DNA from: CAYLYP01 sp964387795
GTDB taxonomy: Bacteria > Bacteroidota > Bacteroidia > Bacteroidales > UBA7960
DNA length: 54,407 bases
Assembly (NCBI GenBank): GCA_964387795.1
Contig: CAYLYP010000013.1
Span: forward strand, 1-54,407
Reading direction: 5' to 3'
Shown: positions 1 through 8,361 of the stretch, one piece after another
Layout of the letters: each line of letters starts with the position of its first letter
Position numbering within the stretch: the stretch's first letter is position 1
The notes under the pieces: model-generated
What the model saw: only the letters and a program-made list of their open reading frames with translations
Databases searched by the model: none
What the model was told of the DNA's origin: nothing
Program-made: the position numbers and the translations under genes

Positions 1-2
1 TT

Positions 3-173
3 CACTTTACCAACAGTGAAGAAGTAAATTCTCTTAGATATGGGATTCAGGCAAGGATAGGATATAGCGATTATAACCTGTTTGCATATTATGCACTCAA
101 TCCATTGTTTAAAGAAGGAAAAGGACCGGAGATGTTCCCTATAAGCGTTGGCTTATCATATACCCCCTTTTAA
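3..173 (+). CDS. Outer-membrane beta-barrel protein, C-terminal fragment (PorT-like)
   Basis: The window opens inside a gene. Frame 3 is open from the first base to a TAA at 171-173 and gives 56 residues. They alternate hydrophobic and polar residues with many aromatics, contain a YYALNPLF stretch followed by KGPE, and end in SVGLSYTPF. A terminal Phe on an amphipathic strand is the usual outer-membrane barrel insertion signal. The pattern resembles the last strands of Bacteroidota 'PorT family' barrels, but only the tail is visible, so the family is tentative. Its stop codon is shared with the convergent gene through a 4-bp TTAA overlap. Confidence 0.6.
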   Translation, partial: HFTNSEEVNSLRYGIQARIGYSDYNLFAYYALNPLFKEGKGPEMFPISVGLSYTPF

Positions 174-784
174 AAGGGCCTGATGATAGTTAAAATCATA
201 ACCAAAACGCCTGCAATATACCCTGCATAGACCTGCATGGAATTGTGGGCGTTTAGTTTTATTCTGGCAAAACCCAACAAGCCAGATGCCAATATCAAAC
301 AGGAAATTAATAAAAATAAGTTACTCTGTAAGAGCAGGGAAGTAGAGATTACAGCACCTGTAAGCCCTCCAAAAGAAGCCATGTGGATGCTTATTTTCCA
401 AAAAAGGCTGATAAAAAAGCAAAGTATGATTAGCAGGGTGCCACCTCCAATAAAATAATAAAACAACACAGGCAGGTTTAGTTGTCTTAAAAGATAAAAT
501 GTAAGATAAAAGAGAATAGCAGATAATAAAATGGGGTATGCCCTATCCTGCCGCTCGTCAAGATAAAGTGAACCAATCACCTTAAGCTTCTTTAATAACA
601 CAATAATCAAAACAGGGGCCACAGCAGTATTCAGGAACACAAGCAACAAAGTAAGCCTTTGCAATGACCCTGGGACAGAATAAGAGATATAGCTGTTTAT
701 GTTAAACAGGATAAAAGTCCCTAGTGTTGGAACAAGCAGTGGATGAAAAACAGTAGAGAACAATCGGGCAAGAAACTTTTCCAT
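170..784 (-). CDS. PAP2-superfamily-like integral membrane protein
   Basis: A 204-residue, strongly hydrophobic protein with about six membrane segments. In the C-terminal half, KISIHM (about residues 130-135) followed by a GGLTGAV loop, then a Phe-Ala-Arg-hydrophobic stretch, HNSMQV and an Ala-Gly-rich helix, is the pattern of PAP2-like phosphatases, where the histidines form the phosphatase site. The canonical KxxxxxxRP motif is not clear; DERQDR at about 76-81 may take its place. Substrate is unknown; lipid phosphates such as undecaprenyl diphosphate are possible. The start lies 12 bp after the rpoN stop, so it is probably the second gene of that operon. It converges on the preceding barrel gene with shared stop codons. 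Confidence 0.6.
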   Translation of the reverse strand: MEKFLARLFSTVFHPLLVPTLGTFILFNINSYISYSVPGSLQRLTLLLVFLNTAVAPVLIIVLLKKLKVIGSLYLDERQDRAYPILLSAILFYLTFYLLRQLNLPVLFYYFIGGGTLLIILCFFISLFWKISIHMASFGGLTGAVISTSLLLQSNLFLLISCLILASGLLGFARIKLNAHNSMQVYAGYIAGVLVMILTIIRPF

Positions 785-796
785 TTGGGGTAATAT

Positions 797-2290
797 TTAT
801 AATTCCTTTCGCAAGCGTGCTACAGGGATATTAAGTTGTTCACGGTATTTAGCAATTGTCCTGCGAGCGATATTATAGCCTTTTTCATTAAGGATATCAG
901 CAAGCTCTTCATCAGTAAGGGGTTTGCGTTTATCTTCGCCTGAGATACAATCTTTAAGGATTTTCTTTACTTCACGGGTAGAAACCTCCTCACCGGAATC
1001 TGTCTGCATAGATTCAGAAAAGAAGGTCTTTAATAAAAATGTCCCAAAGGGAGTTTGAACATATTTGCTATTAGCTACCCTGGAGATTGTAGAGATATCC
1101 AATTGTACCATATCAGCTATATCTTTAAGGATCATTGGCCGCAATTTTGTTTCATCGCCAGAAATAAAGTATTCTTTCTGATAATTCATAATTGCGCTCA
1201 TGGTAACAATCAGGGTATGTTGTCTTTGCTTAATGGCATCAATAAACCAACGAGCGCCATCAAGTTTTTGTTTCACAAACAGGATTGCTTCCTTCTGCCT
1301 TGCATCCGAATTGCCTTTGCTATCGGCAAGCGTCTCAAGCATTTCAGAGTAGTTCCTGTTGATACGCAGTTCAGGGGCATTCCTGGAATTCAGGCTAAGT
1401 TCAAGCTCCCCGTCATTGTGGGTAATAATAAAATCAGGAACGATATACGCAGTAATCCTTGCAGGTTCACTAACACTATTTCCCGGTTTCGGATTAAGTT
1501 TCAATACTTCATCAATAGCTGCCTTAAGCTGGTCATCCGTAAGGTCATGCTTCTTCTGGATTTTATCAAAATGCTTTTTTGTGAAGTCATTAAAATTCTT
1601 TTCAAGTAAAAGACGGGCATTGATGATTGCCTCTGTTTGGGGCAATTTACGCTTCAGTTGTAAGATTAAACATTCCTGAAGGTCCCTTGCACCTACTCCG
1701 GGGGGATCAAGTTCCTGAACAGTCCTTAACAGGCCCAAAACCTCTTTAAAGTTTGTTTCAATGTTTTGCGAAAAAGCAAGGTCATCAATTAAGGAATGCA
1801 GGTCTCTTTGAAGGTATCCTGCATCATCAAGGTTCCCAATAATATTTGAGGCAATTAGGTGTTCATGTTCAGTCAGCACTTTAAGTCCCAATTGTGATAA
1901 TAAAGACTCCTGAAATGTCAAACCGGTAGAGAAGGGTATTTCTTTACGTTCATCATCTGCACTGCTATTATTAGCATTCAGCTTATAAGCAGGGATTTCA
2001 TCCTCATCAATATAATCAGTAATATCAAACTCATCATTAGGGTCTGACTTTATTTCATCATCATTTCCATCTATATCTCCATACTCGTCATCAAAATCAT
2101 CATCCTGTGATTCCTGATCACCTTCAAGAAGCTCATCTTCGCTTCCCTCTTCAAGTGCAGGGTTCTCTTCAATCTCCTGTTTGATGCGTTGTTCAAGCAT
2201 CATCGTGGGCACCTGAAGCAGTTTCATAAGTTGAATCTGCTGAGGTGATAACTTTTGAAGAAGTTTCTGCTGTAATTTTTGATTTAACAT
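797..2290 (-). CDS. rpoN: RNA polymerase sigma-54 factor
   Basis: A 497-residue sigma-54. The N-terminal activator-interacting region I is Gln/Leu-rich (LNQKLQQKLLQKLSPQQIQL). An acidic region II follows at about residues 45-95, unusually rich in Asp/Glu. Then come the core-binding domain and the DNA-binding domain. The RpoN box ARRTIAKYRE lies at residues 475-484, just before the C-terminus. Sigma-54 recognises -24/-12 promoters and needs AAA+ activators; one such activator is encoded at 10998-12371. The gene is probably co-transcribed with the PAP2-like gene 12 bp downstream. No TAnnTTTG element is visible directly upstream. Confidence 0.97.
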   Translation of the reverse strand: MLNQKLQQKLLQKLSPQQIQLMKLLQVPTMMLEQRIKQEIEENPALEEGSEDELLEGDQESQDDDFDDEYGDIDGNDDEIKSDPNDEFDITDYIDEDEIPAYKLNANNSSADDERKEIPFSTGLTFQESLLSQLGLKVLTEHEHLIASNIIGNLDDAGYLQRDLHSLIDDLAFSQNIETNFKEVLGLLRTVQELDPPGVGARDLQECLILQLKRKLPQTEAIINARLLLEKNFNDFTKKHFDKIQKKHDLTDDQLKAAIDEVLKLNPKPGNSVSEPARITAYIVPDFIITHNDGELELSLNSRNAPELRINRNYSEMLETLADSKGNSDARQKEAILFVKQKLDGARWFIDAIKQRQHTLIVTMSAIMNYQKEYFISGDETKLRPMILKDIADMVQLDISTISRVANSKYVQTPFGTFLLKTFFSESMQTDSGEEVSTREVKKILKDCISGEDKRKPLTDEELADILNEKGYNIARRTIAKYREQLNIPVARLRKEL

Positions 2291-2495
2291 ACTTAAAACA
2301 AATTCATTTTTTCAAAACCAAAACCTTCAACAAAATAAGAATAATTGTTGAAATTATCTATACGAATCTTTACTGTCTTTTATCCGAAGAAAACCCTTCT
2401 GTTTTTTATCTGACAAAACTCTTTACCTGCTATTTGTTTTATTTGAAACATTTATAAACATAACAGGCTGATCAAATCCATGCTTTTAAACACAA

Positions 2496-2527
2496 AAAGG
2501 CCAACACCAAAAATAATGCCGACCTTT
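2496..2527 (-). terminator. Probable terminator of asnS
   Basis: On the minus strand an AAAGGTC / GGCCTTT stem (one G-U pair) encloses a loop of about 18 nt. It is followed by a T-rich tract and lies 20 bp beyond the asnS stop. Confidence 0.5.
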
Positions 2528-2546
2528 GTAAAAAACAAATTATCAA

Positions 2547-3947
2547 TTAGAATTCTGCGTTCTGGGGTGTTCTTGGGAAAGGTATCACATCCCTAATGTT
2601 GGCCATCCCGGTGATAAACAACATAAGCCTTTCAAAACCAAGCCCAAAACCACTATGAGGGGCTGAGCCAAACTTACGGGTTTCTAAATACCACCACACA
2701 TCTTTTGAATGAATACCTACCTCATTAATCCTTTGGTTAAGTAATTCAAGGCTCTCTTCCCTTTGTGAACCACCAATAATTTCACCAATTCGGGGGAATA
2801 AAACATCCATTGCCCTTACGGTTTTCCCATCTGCATTTTGTTTCATATAAAATGCCTTGATTTCCTTAGGATAATCGGTAAGGATTACCGGTTTTTTAAA
2901 GTGTTTTTCAACAAGGAACCTCTCATGTTCCGACTGTAAATCAATACCCCAGCTTACAGGGAAATCAAATTTATGGCCACTTTGAATCAATATCTCAACT
3001 GCCTTTGTATAGCTTAAGCGTTCAAAATTATTCTGGATTACAAAATTCAACCTTTCAATGAGTTCAGGGTCATACATCTTTTGTAAAAATTCAAGGTCAT
3101 CTAAACAGGTATCAAGGATATACCTGATTAAGGATTTCAGGAAATCCTCAGCCAGATCCATGTTATCAGTAATATCAAAGAAAGCCATTTCAGGCTCGAT
3201 CATCCAGAATTCAGCAAGGTGGCGTGTTGTATTAGAGTTTTCGGCCCTGAAGGTAGGTCCAAAAGTATAAATCTTTGACAATGCAAGTGCAGCCAGTTCG
3301 CCTTCAAGCTGACCACTAACAGTCAGATTGGTTTCCTTACCAAAGAAATCCTGGGTATAATCAATTTTTCCCTGCTCATCACGAGGAAGCTTGTTCAAAT
3401 CCAAGGTAGTTACTTTAAACATTGCCCCTGCCCCTTCAGCATCGCTCCCTGTGATAATGGGGGTATGGATGTAATAAAATCCATGATCATTAAAATATTT
3501 ATGGATTGCAAAGGCAAGGTTATGACGAATACGAAGCACCGCACCAAAGGTATTTGTCCGTGGACGTAAGTGGGCAATCTCGCGTAAGAACTCTAATGAA
3601 TGGCCTTTCTTTTGTAATGGGTAGGTTTCAGGATCTGCTTCCCCATATACTTCTATCCCTGTGGCTTGTATCTCAACTGTCTGTCCCTGACCTTCTGATT
3701 TAACAAGCTTTCCATCAACGCTTAAACATGCCCCGGTATTGATTTTTTTAAGCAAGGCTTCATCAAAACCTGAATTATCAACAACAATCTGAATATTATG
3801 AATTATTGAGCCATCGTTCAATGCAATAAAGGATACATTTTTATTGCCCCGGCGGGTCCTTACCCATCCCTTAATATTTACTGTGCTTCCTATTGAAGCC
3901 TGTCCTGACAAAAGACTTTTAACTGTTGAACGTTTAATGTTTTCCAT
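2547..3947 (-). CDS. asnS: Asparaginyl-tRNA synthetase
   Basis: A 466-residue class IIb aminoacyl-tRNA synthetase that charges tRNA-Asn. An N-terminal OB-fold anticodon-binding domain (about residues 15-110, GWVRTRRGNKNVSFIALNDG) precedes the catalytic core. Class II motif 2 is in FRAENSNTTRHLAEFWMIEP and motif 3 in GLGFERLMLFITG near the end. HLAEFWMIEPE is characteristic of AsnRS rather than AspRS. Length is normal. The gene is monocistronic, with a Bacteroidota promoter just upstream and a hairpin downstream. Confidence 0.97.
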   Translation of the reverse strand: MENIKRSTVKSLLSGQASIGSTVNIKGWVRTRRGNKNVSFIALNDGSIIHNIQIVVDNSGFDEALLKKINTGACLSVDGKLVKSEGQGQTVEIQATGIEVYGEADPETYPLQKKGHSLEFLREIAHLRPRTNTFGAVLRIRHNLAFAIHKYFNDHGFYYIHTPIITGSDAEGAGAMFKVTTLDLNKLPRDEQGKIDYTQDFFGKETNLTVSGQLEGELAALALSKIYTFGPTFRAENSNTTRHLAEFWMIEPEMAFFDITDNMDLAEDFLKSLIRYILDTCLDDLEFLQKMYDPELIERLNFVIQNNFERLSYTKAVEILIQSGHKFDFPVSWGIDLQSEHERFLVEKHFKKPVILTDYPKEIKAFYMKQNADGKTVRAMDVLFPRIGEIIGGSQREESLELLNQRINEVGIHSKDVWWYLETRKFGSAPHSGFGLGFERLMLFITGMANIRDVIPFPRTPQNAEF

Positions 3948-3996
3948 TCTTTAATGAAATTAATTGTTTTTTTCCTGATGGCATTTTTTCAAGGCA

Positions 3997-4027
3997 CAAA
4001 GTTACCTATTTTTAAGTATTTGAACAA
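3997..4027 (-). promoter_or_regulatory. Bacteroidota-type promoter of asnS
   Basis: On the minus strand TAACTTTG (3997-4004) matches the -7 element TAnnTTTG. A TTG (4025-4027) lies 20 bp further upstream, in the -33 position. It implies a leader of about 40-45 nt before the asnS ATG. Confidence 0.65.
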
Positions 4028-4353
4028 TCTATCCGACATTTTAAAAAAATCTGATTAGTTGTAAAAATCATTTTTTGTATTTTTACCCACTTTGAAATTG
4101 ATTTTTTTCATAGCACCTAATTCATTAATCTTTTCTTAAAAAAGGCTCATAATAATTCTTACCCGGCTCATTAAAAATCATTATGTGCATTGAGATAAAT
4201 GTTTTTTTGCGGATATTTGTTTTTATCAAAGGTCTGGCATTAAAGTATTATTTTTAATGGCCATGCTTAATGAAGCCTTAACCCGAAAGAAAGATGCCTT
4301 TAATAAATTTAAAAGAATAATAATTACCCCAAAAACCAAAGCATAACAACATC
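4028..4353. other. Gene-free A+T-rich stretch upstream of the YfcC-like transporter
   Basis: No credible coding frame, RNA gene or repeat was found here. It presumably holds the promoter of the transporter gene, but no clean TAnnTTTG was identified. Confidence 0.5.
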
Positions 4354-5973
4354 ATGTTTAAAAAAATCCCTCACACCTATGTTATTGTATTTTTCATCAT
4401 AGTCATTGCTGCACTATTAACCTGGTTGCTCCCTGCCGGGAAGTATGTCCCTTCAACCAGGCTTGTTGACGGCAAGGAAGTTAAAGAAATGAGGTTTTAT
4501 TATGAAGATGATATCCCTCAGGAACATAAACCCCAAAAAGCCTTTGAAAAACAAAGCTGGCAGGTCTTTAGTGCCTTATATAAAGGTTTTGTGAAACAAT
4601 CGGGGATTATTGTTTTCATCTTAATGATTGGTGGGGCTTTTTGGATCATGAACCAGACAAAAGCTATTGACATGGGAATACTTGCTTTCCTCGGTTTTAC
4701 ATTAAAATTTGAAAAAAGCCTCGGCATAAGGAAAAGCCATGTTGACAATCTGATAATCGTCTTAATCATGCTGCTTTTTAGTTTATTTGGCGCTGTGTTT
4801 GGCATGAGCGAAGAAACCATTGCTTTTACACTCATCCTTGTACCATTGGCTATTAGCATGGGATATGACTCCATTACGGGGGTGTGTATGGTCTATATCG
4901 CTGCACATATCGGATTTGCAGGTGCTGTTTTAAACCCATTTACAATTGGCATTGCACAGGGCTTATCTGACATTCCTCTTTTCAGTGGAATAGAATACAG
5001 GATTTTTTGTTGGTTCATTATCAATATTGTTGGGATATTTATTGTTTTACGTTATGTAAAAAAGATACGAAAAGACCCTTCTTTATCGCCTGTATATAAA
5101 GAAGATGAATATTGGCGCAAAAAAGAAACAGTTCAAACAGAAGCAATAACAAATACATCATCCAAAAGTGCCTGGTTTGTTCATGTCATCATTTCTGCTG
5201 CCCTCATTGTGTTTACAATCCTCCACCCATATACTACAATAAAAATAGGCAACAGTTCAGCCACCCTGCCTTTAAACATCATCCTTACCCCTCTTTTCAT
5301 TCTAACAGGCATCATATCAATCAGGCGGTCGGTTCATCTTTACATTTTGTCATTACTTGCATTTACAATCGTTTATCTCATCATGGGTGTTATGGGATAT
5401 GGCTGGTATATCATGGAGATAGCTACCCTGTTCTTCGTTCTGGGCATTGCCTCCGGATTGGCATTTAACAAATCAGCAAGCGATCTTGCAAGAGAGTTTT
5501 TGGATGGCGCAAAGGATATATTATCAGCAGCAGTTATTGTTGGACTTGCAGGCGGGATAATAATAATTCTCGAAGATGGTGGTGTTATCGATACCATTTT
5601 ATATGGATTGTCAAAAACAATGCGCGATATTGGCGATGTGGCGTCTGTGGGGGCTATGTATATGATCCAAACGCTCATTAATATTGTTATACCTAGTGGA
5701 AGCGCCAAGGCGGCCATCACCATGCCTATTATGGCACCATTCTCCGACCTCATTGGAATATCACGCCAGTCTACTGTCATGGCCTTCCAGTTTGGGGATG
5801 GTTTTACCAATATGATAACCCCAACTTCCGGGGTACTTATAGCTGTATTGGGTGTGGCCCGTATTCCTTATAATAAGTGGTTCAAATGGGTGCTCCCTTT
5901 AATTATTACGTTGATCATACTGGGTTTCCTTTTATTAATCCCTACAGTAACAATGCAACTAAACGGCTTCTGA
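4354..5973 (+). CDS. YfcC/DcuC-family membrane transporter
   Basis: A 539-residue polytopic protein with about 12-14 hydrophobic segments. It begins with a TM helix ending in LTWLLPAGKY, the usual start of YfcC-type (COG1288) members of the DcuC/ion-transporter superfamily. Other family features are GMSEETIAF (about residues 149-157), an Asn-Pro motif in LNPFTIGIAQGL, the IPSGSAKAAITMPIMAP motif and QFGDGFTNMITPTSG in the C-terminal half. Relatives are annotated as basic amino acid, dipeptide or C4-dicarboxylate carriers, so substrate cannot be fixed from sequence. It stands alone and is followed by a strong hairpin terminator. Confidence 0.85.
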   Translation: MFKKIPHTYVIVFFIIVIAALLTWLLPAGKYVPSTRLVDGKEVKEMRFYYEDDIPQEHKPQKAFEKQSWQVFSALYKGFVKQSGIIVFILMIGGAFWIMNQTKAIDMGILAFLGFTLKFEKSLGIRKSHVDNLIIVLIMLLFSLFGAVFGMSEETIAFTLILVPLAISMGYDSITGVCMVYIAAHIGFAGAVLNPFTIGIAQGLSDIPLFSGIEYRIFCWFIINIVGIFIVLRYVKKIRKDPSLSPVYKEDEYWRKKETVQTEAITNTSSKSAWFVHVIISAALIVFTILHPYTTIKIGNSSATLPLNIILTPLFILTGIISIRRSVHLYILSLLAFTIVYLIMGVMGYGWYIMEIATLFFVLGIASGLAFNKSASDLAREFLDGAKDILSAAVIVGLAGGIIIILEDGGVIDTILYGLSKTMRDIGDVASVGAMYMIQTLINIVIPSGSAKAAITMPIMAPFSDLIGISRQSTVMAFQFGDGFTNMITPTSGVLIAVLGVARIPYNKWFKWVLPLIITLIILGFLLLIPTVTMQLNGF

Positions 5974-5994
5974 TCCCATACATGTATCGGATAT

Positions 5995-6032
5995 AAAAAA
6001 TGGCGCCCAGAATTAACTGGCCGCCATTTTTT
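5995..6032 (+). terminator. Bidirectional intrinsic terminator
   Basis: AAAATGGCG pairs with CGCCATTTT; inside, past a C-C mismatch, CCAG pairs with CTGG around an AATTAA loop. Flanking A and T runs let it serve both the transporter gene and the convergent lipoprotein gene that ends at 6058. Confidence 0.85.
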
Positions 6033-6057
6033 ATGATAAAATTAAATTTTAAAAACC

Positions 6058-6933
6058 TTACTGGATTTCTATTACAAGATATTTTGAAGAAGACCAGAAT
6101 TTATTATAATCAGAAATTGCCAATTTGTAAAGGTTCCCCTCCCCGGTGAGTGTATAAGAAGTTGAAGGGTGAGAAGTAACAAGTTTTGGTTTTTTGCCAC
6201 TAATGGTAATCTCCTTTGTTTTGGTGATATCAATTTTTGTAAAATATGAAGTATTCATATCGCTTGCCATTTTATTGGTGCGACCAATTCCTAGAAAACC
6301 TCCTGTGCGGGAAATAATATTTTCTTTAATCAACTCCTTACGGGTCCCGAAAACATACCAGCCTGTATTAATCTCAGAGACTTTCTGGGATATTACTTCT
6401 TCCTGACGGCTGGCATGTCTCCTTAAGGTATCAACTTCGCTTGTCAAAGCTCCAACCATGATGTTCATCTCTGCCAACTGACTACGTAGCTGCTCAATTT
6501 CAATTTCCTTTTCCTCAAGCTGGCTGGTTAACCTTTCAATAATTTGATCAAGCTCTGCAATCCTCAGATTGCTGTTTTTAATGTTTTTGTTTAATCGGGC
6601 AACAAGATTGCGGTTTTGCTCCATTAAATCTGCAATCAATTGCATATCTTCAGTAATACGCACTTTAACATCTTCACTTCTTTCTCCATTTGCACCTGCA
6701 TCTTTTGAAATAATCTTCTCTTGTGCTTTGATGGTTTCCAGATTAGATTCTATCTCATTCAATGTGGCAAAATAATCTGTAAAAACAGAGTCTTTTTGAT
6801 TTATTGTTTGCTGAAGCATTTGATTTTCATCCCTTAGTTTCTGTACTTCTTCATCTACAGCGGGATTTTTACAGGCAACAAAAGAGGCTGCCATGATAAA
6901 AAAAACAAGAATTTTATTGTTCATGATATTCAT
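6058..6933 (-). CDS. Coiled-coil lipoprotein, Cbp1-like (paralogue 1)
   Basis: A 291-residue protein with a lipoprotein signal peptide (hydrophobic stretch then a VAC lipobox, Cys about residue 21). A long heptad-rich coiled coil (about residues 27-180) precedes a compact C-terminal beta-rich domain with the motif WYVFGTRKEL. Architecture and C-terminal motif match Bacteroidales proteins annotated as 'Cbp1 family collagen-binding glycoprotein adhesin', recalled rather than searched. DSV and DTL tripeptides fit the Bacteroides O-glycosylation motif D-S/T-hydrophobic. It is a clear paralogue of the upstream gene: both carry NSNLRI, WYV(F/Y)GTRKEL and KDP/SDYNKFW..SKYLV. Adhesion to collagen is an inference from the family name only. 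Confidence 0.7.
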   Translation of the reverse strand: MNIMNNKILVFFIMAASFVACKNPAVDEEVQKLRDENQMLQQTINQKDSVFTDYFATLNEIESNLETIKAQEKIISKDAGANGERSEDVKVRITEDMQLIADLMEQNRNLVARLNKNIKNSNLRIAELDQIIERLTSQLEEKEIEIEQLRSQLAEMNIMVGALTSEVDTLRRHASRQEEVISQKVSEINTGWYVFGTRKELIKENIISRTGGFLGIGRTNKMASDMNTSYFTKIDITKTKEITISGKKPKLVTSHPSTSYTLTGEGNLYKLAISDYNKFWSSSKYLVIEIQ

Positions 6934-6973
6934 TTTTTAGGATTTTGCTCAACTGGGTTTTTGTTTTGACCTG

Positions 6974-6981
6974 CAAAGGTA
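6974..6981 (-). promoter_or_regulatory. -7 element upstream of Cbp1-like paralogue 1
   Basis: TACCTTTG on the minus strand fits TAnnTTTG and lies about 40 bp before the start codon. No good -33 element was seen. It suggests the downstream paralogue is transcribed from its own promoter. Confidence 0.45.
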
Positions 6982-7138
6982 ATAAAAAAGGTTTTGCTGT
7001 TTAATGATAAATATTTTAAAACAAAAGAATCATTATTCACACCCTATTGCTATAAAGATAGAACCGGTGACCTTCGCAGGCAACCGGCTCATGGAAACAA
7101 AAAGGGAAATTATAAAGGGAATAGTTCTGGAGCTTACC

Positions 7139-8008
7139 TCAATCAATCATTACAACAAGGTATTTTGAAGCGCTCCAGAATTTTTTTGGGTCTTTAATGA
7201 CCAGATTGTTTAAATTTTCAGTTCCTGAATAGGTGATTTCATAAGAATCAGTTGGATGGGTAGTTACCATACGGGGATTTTTCCCGGTAATCTGAAGGGT
7301 TTTAACCTTACTAACATCCAGGCGGGTGAAATACTCCTGGTTAAAATCAGCTTTTACTTTATCAGTTTTGCCAATTCCAATAAAACCACCTTCTCTTGTA
7401 ATAATATTTTGCTCTCTCAGTTCTTTTCTTGTTCCGTAAACATACCATGCAGCGTTTATTTCTTCAGTCTTTTGTTCAATAACTTCAGACTTAACCCTGC
7501 TTTCTTCTGCTAATAAATTAATAGAAGAAGTAAGTTCTTCAACCTTAATATTCAACTTTGCCAGTTCATCCTTCAATACTCCGATTTCTATATCTCTCTG
7601 TTCAATTTCTTTAGTAAGACGCTCAATCATTTTATCCATTTCTTCTATCCGAAGGTTTGAATTTTTAAGGCTTTTATTTAATGAAGCAATGGTCTGTTTG
7701 TTCTTTTCCATTAATTCATTGATCATCCTGAGGTCTTCATTTATCTTGTCTTCCCTCTCAGGAGTCTCCACCCCCTGCGATTCTTTAGAAATGATGTTCT
7801 GGCGTGATTTAATTTCAGATAAGTTTTCTTCAATTTGGTTTAATGATGCAAAATAGTCATTTATCATTGAATCCCTTTTCTGAAGCTCAACTTCCAACTG
7901 AGCGTTGTCAGTCTGCATTTGTTTTATCTCTTCCTGGTTGCAAGCGCTTAATGCAAAAATTGCAAGCACTACCAAGCTTAATCCAATATTCTTCATTATC
8001 CTATTCAT
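7139..8008 (-). CDS. Coiled-coil lipoprotein, Cbp1-like (paralogue 2)
   Basis: A 289-residue tandem paralogue of the 6058-6933 protein: lipoprotein signal peptide with a LSAC lipobox, coiled coil at about residues 25-180, and the same C-terminal domain (WYVYGTRKEL, GGFIGIGKTDKV, KFWSASKYLVVMID). RDSM carries a D-S-hydrophobic tripeptide at the same place as in paralogue 1, a possible O-glycosylation site. The two share domain order and length throughout, which indicates duplication with considerable divergence. About 205 bp separate the genes. Function is unknown beyond a probable envelope-anchored, possibly adhesive role. Confidence 0.7.
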   Translation of the reverse strand: MNRIMKNIGLSLVVLAIFALSACNQEEIKQMQTDNAQLEVELQKRDSMINDYFASLNQIEENLSEIKSRQNIISKESQGVETPEREDKINEDLRMINELMEKNKQTIASLNKSLKNSNLRIEEMDKMIERLTKEIEQRDIEIGVLKDELAKLNIKVEELTSSINLLAEESRVKSEVIEQKTEEINAAWYVYGTRKELREQNIITREGGFIGIGKTDKVKADFNQEYFTRLDVSKVKTLQITGKNPRMVTTHPTDSYEITYSGTENLNNLVIKDPKKFWSASKYLVVMID

Positions 8009-8361
8009 TTTAATCTTTTGATTTTTCTTTTGATGTTGTTTTCTTAGAAGAAAAAATCATGCCTAAATAACTCAATCCCCTTTTGCGCCTGTTTTAGCAG
8101 TGCTAACTTATTGATTGTTTAACACTTATGAATATTTAAAAAACAAAACTTAATGGTTCTACTGGGTTTTTTTCCCATATTTTGAGTAAATCTTCCCCAA
8201 AATTTGTAGAAAGGATTCCTCAATTATGGTTCAAATCTTAATACAAGATAAGCATAACTTCCATATAATTAGCATAAAAATTAAAAACATTACCATAAAT
8301 TCCACATTAGGCAGTATTTTTGCATCATATTATATATATTCAGGAAAAAATTATTGATATC
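8009..8361. other. Divergent intergenic region with -7 element for the hybrid kinase
   Basis: There is no coding frame. TATTTTTG at 8315-8322 (plus strand) matches TAnnTTTG and lies about 40 bp before the kinase ATG. The rest is A+T-rich with no clear repeat or RNA structure. Confidence 0.5.

Noticed and set aside
1055..1609. 184-codon plus-strand frame inside rpoN
   Set aside because: Antisense shadow of a firmly identified sigma-54 gene.
7045..7095. Hairpin with ACCGGT...ACCGGC between the two lipoprotein genes, first taken for a tRNA arm or terminator
   Set aside because: The stem is only about 5 bp with internal mismatches and has no T run; no tRNA cloverleaf can be drawn.
8320..8361. 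TTG start adding 14 residues to the hybrid kinase
   Set aside because: The TTG is part of the TATTTTTG -7 element, so it would not be within the transcript.
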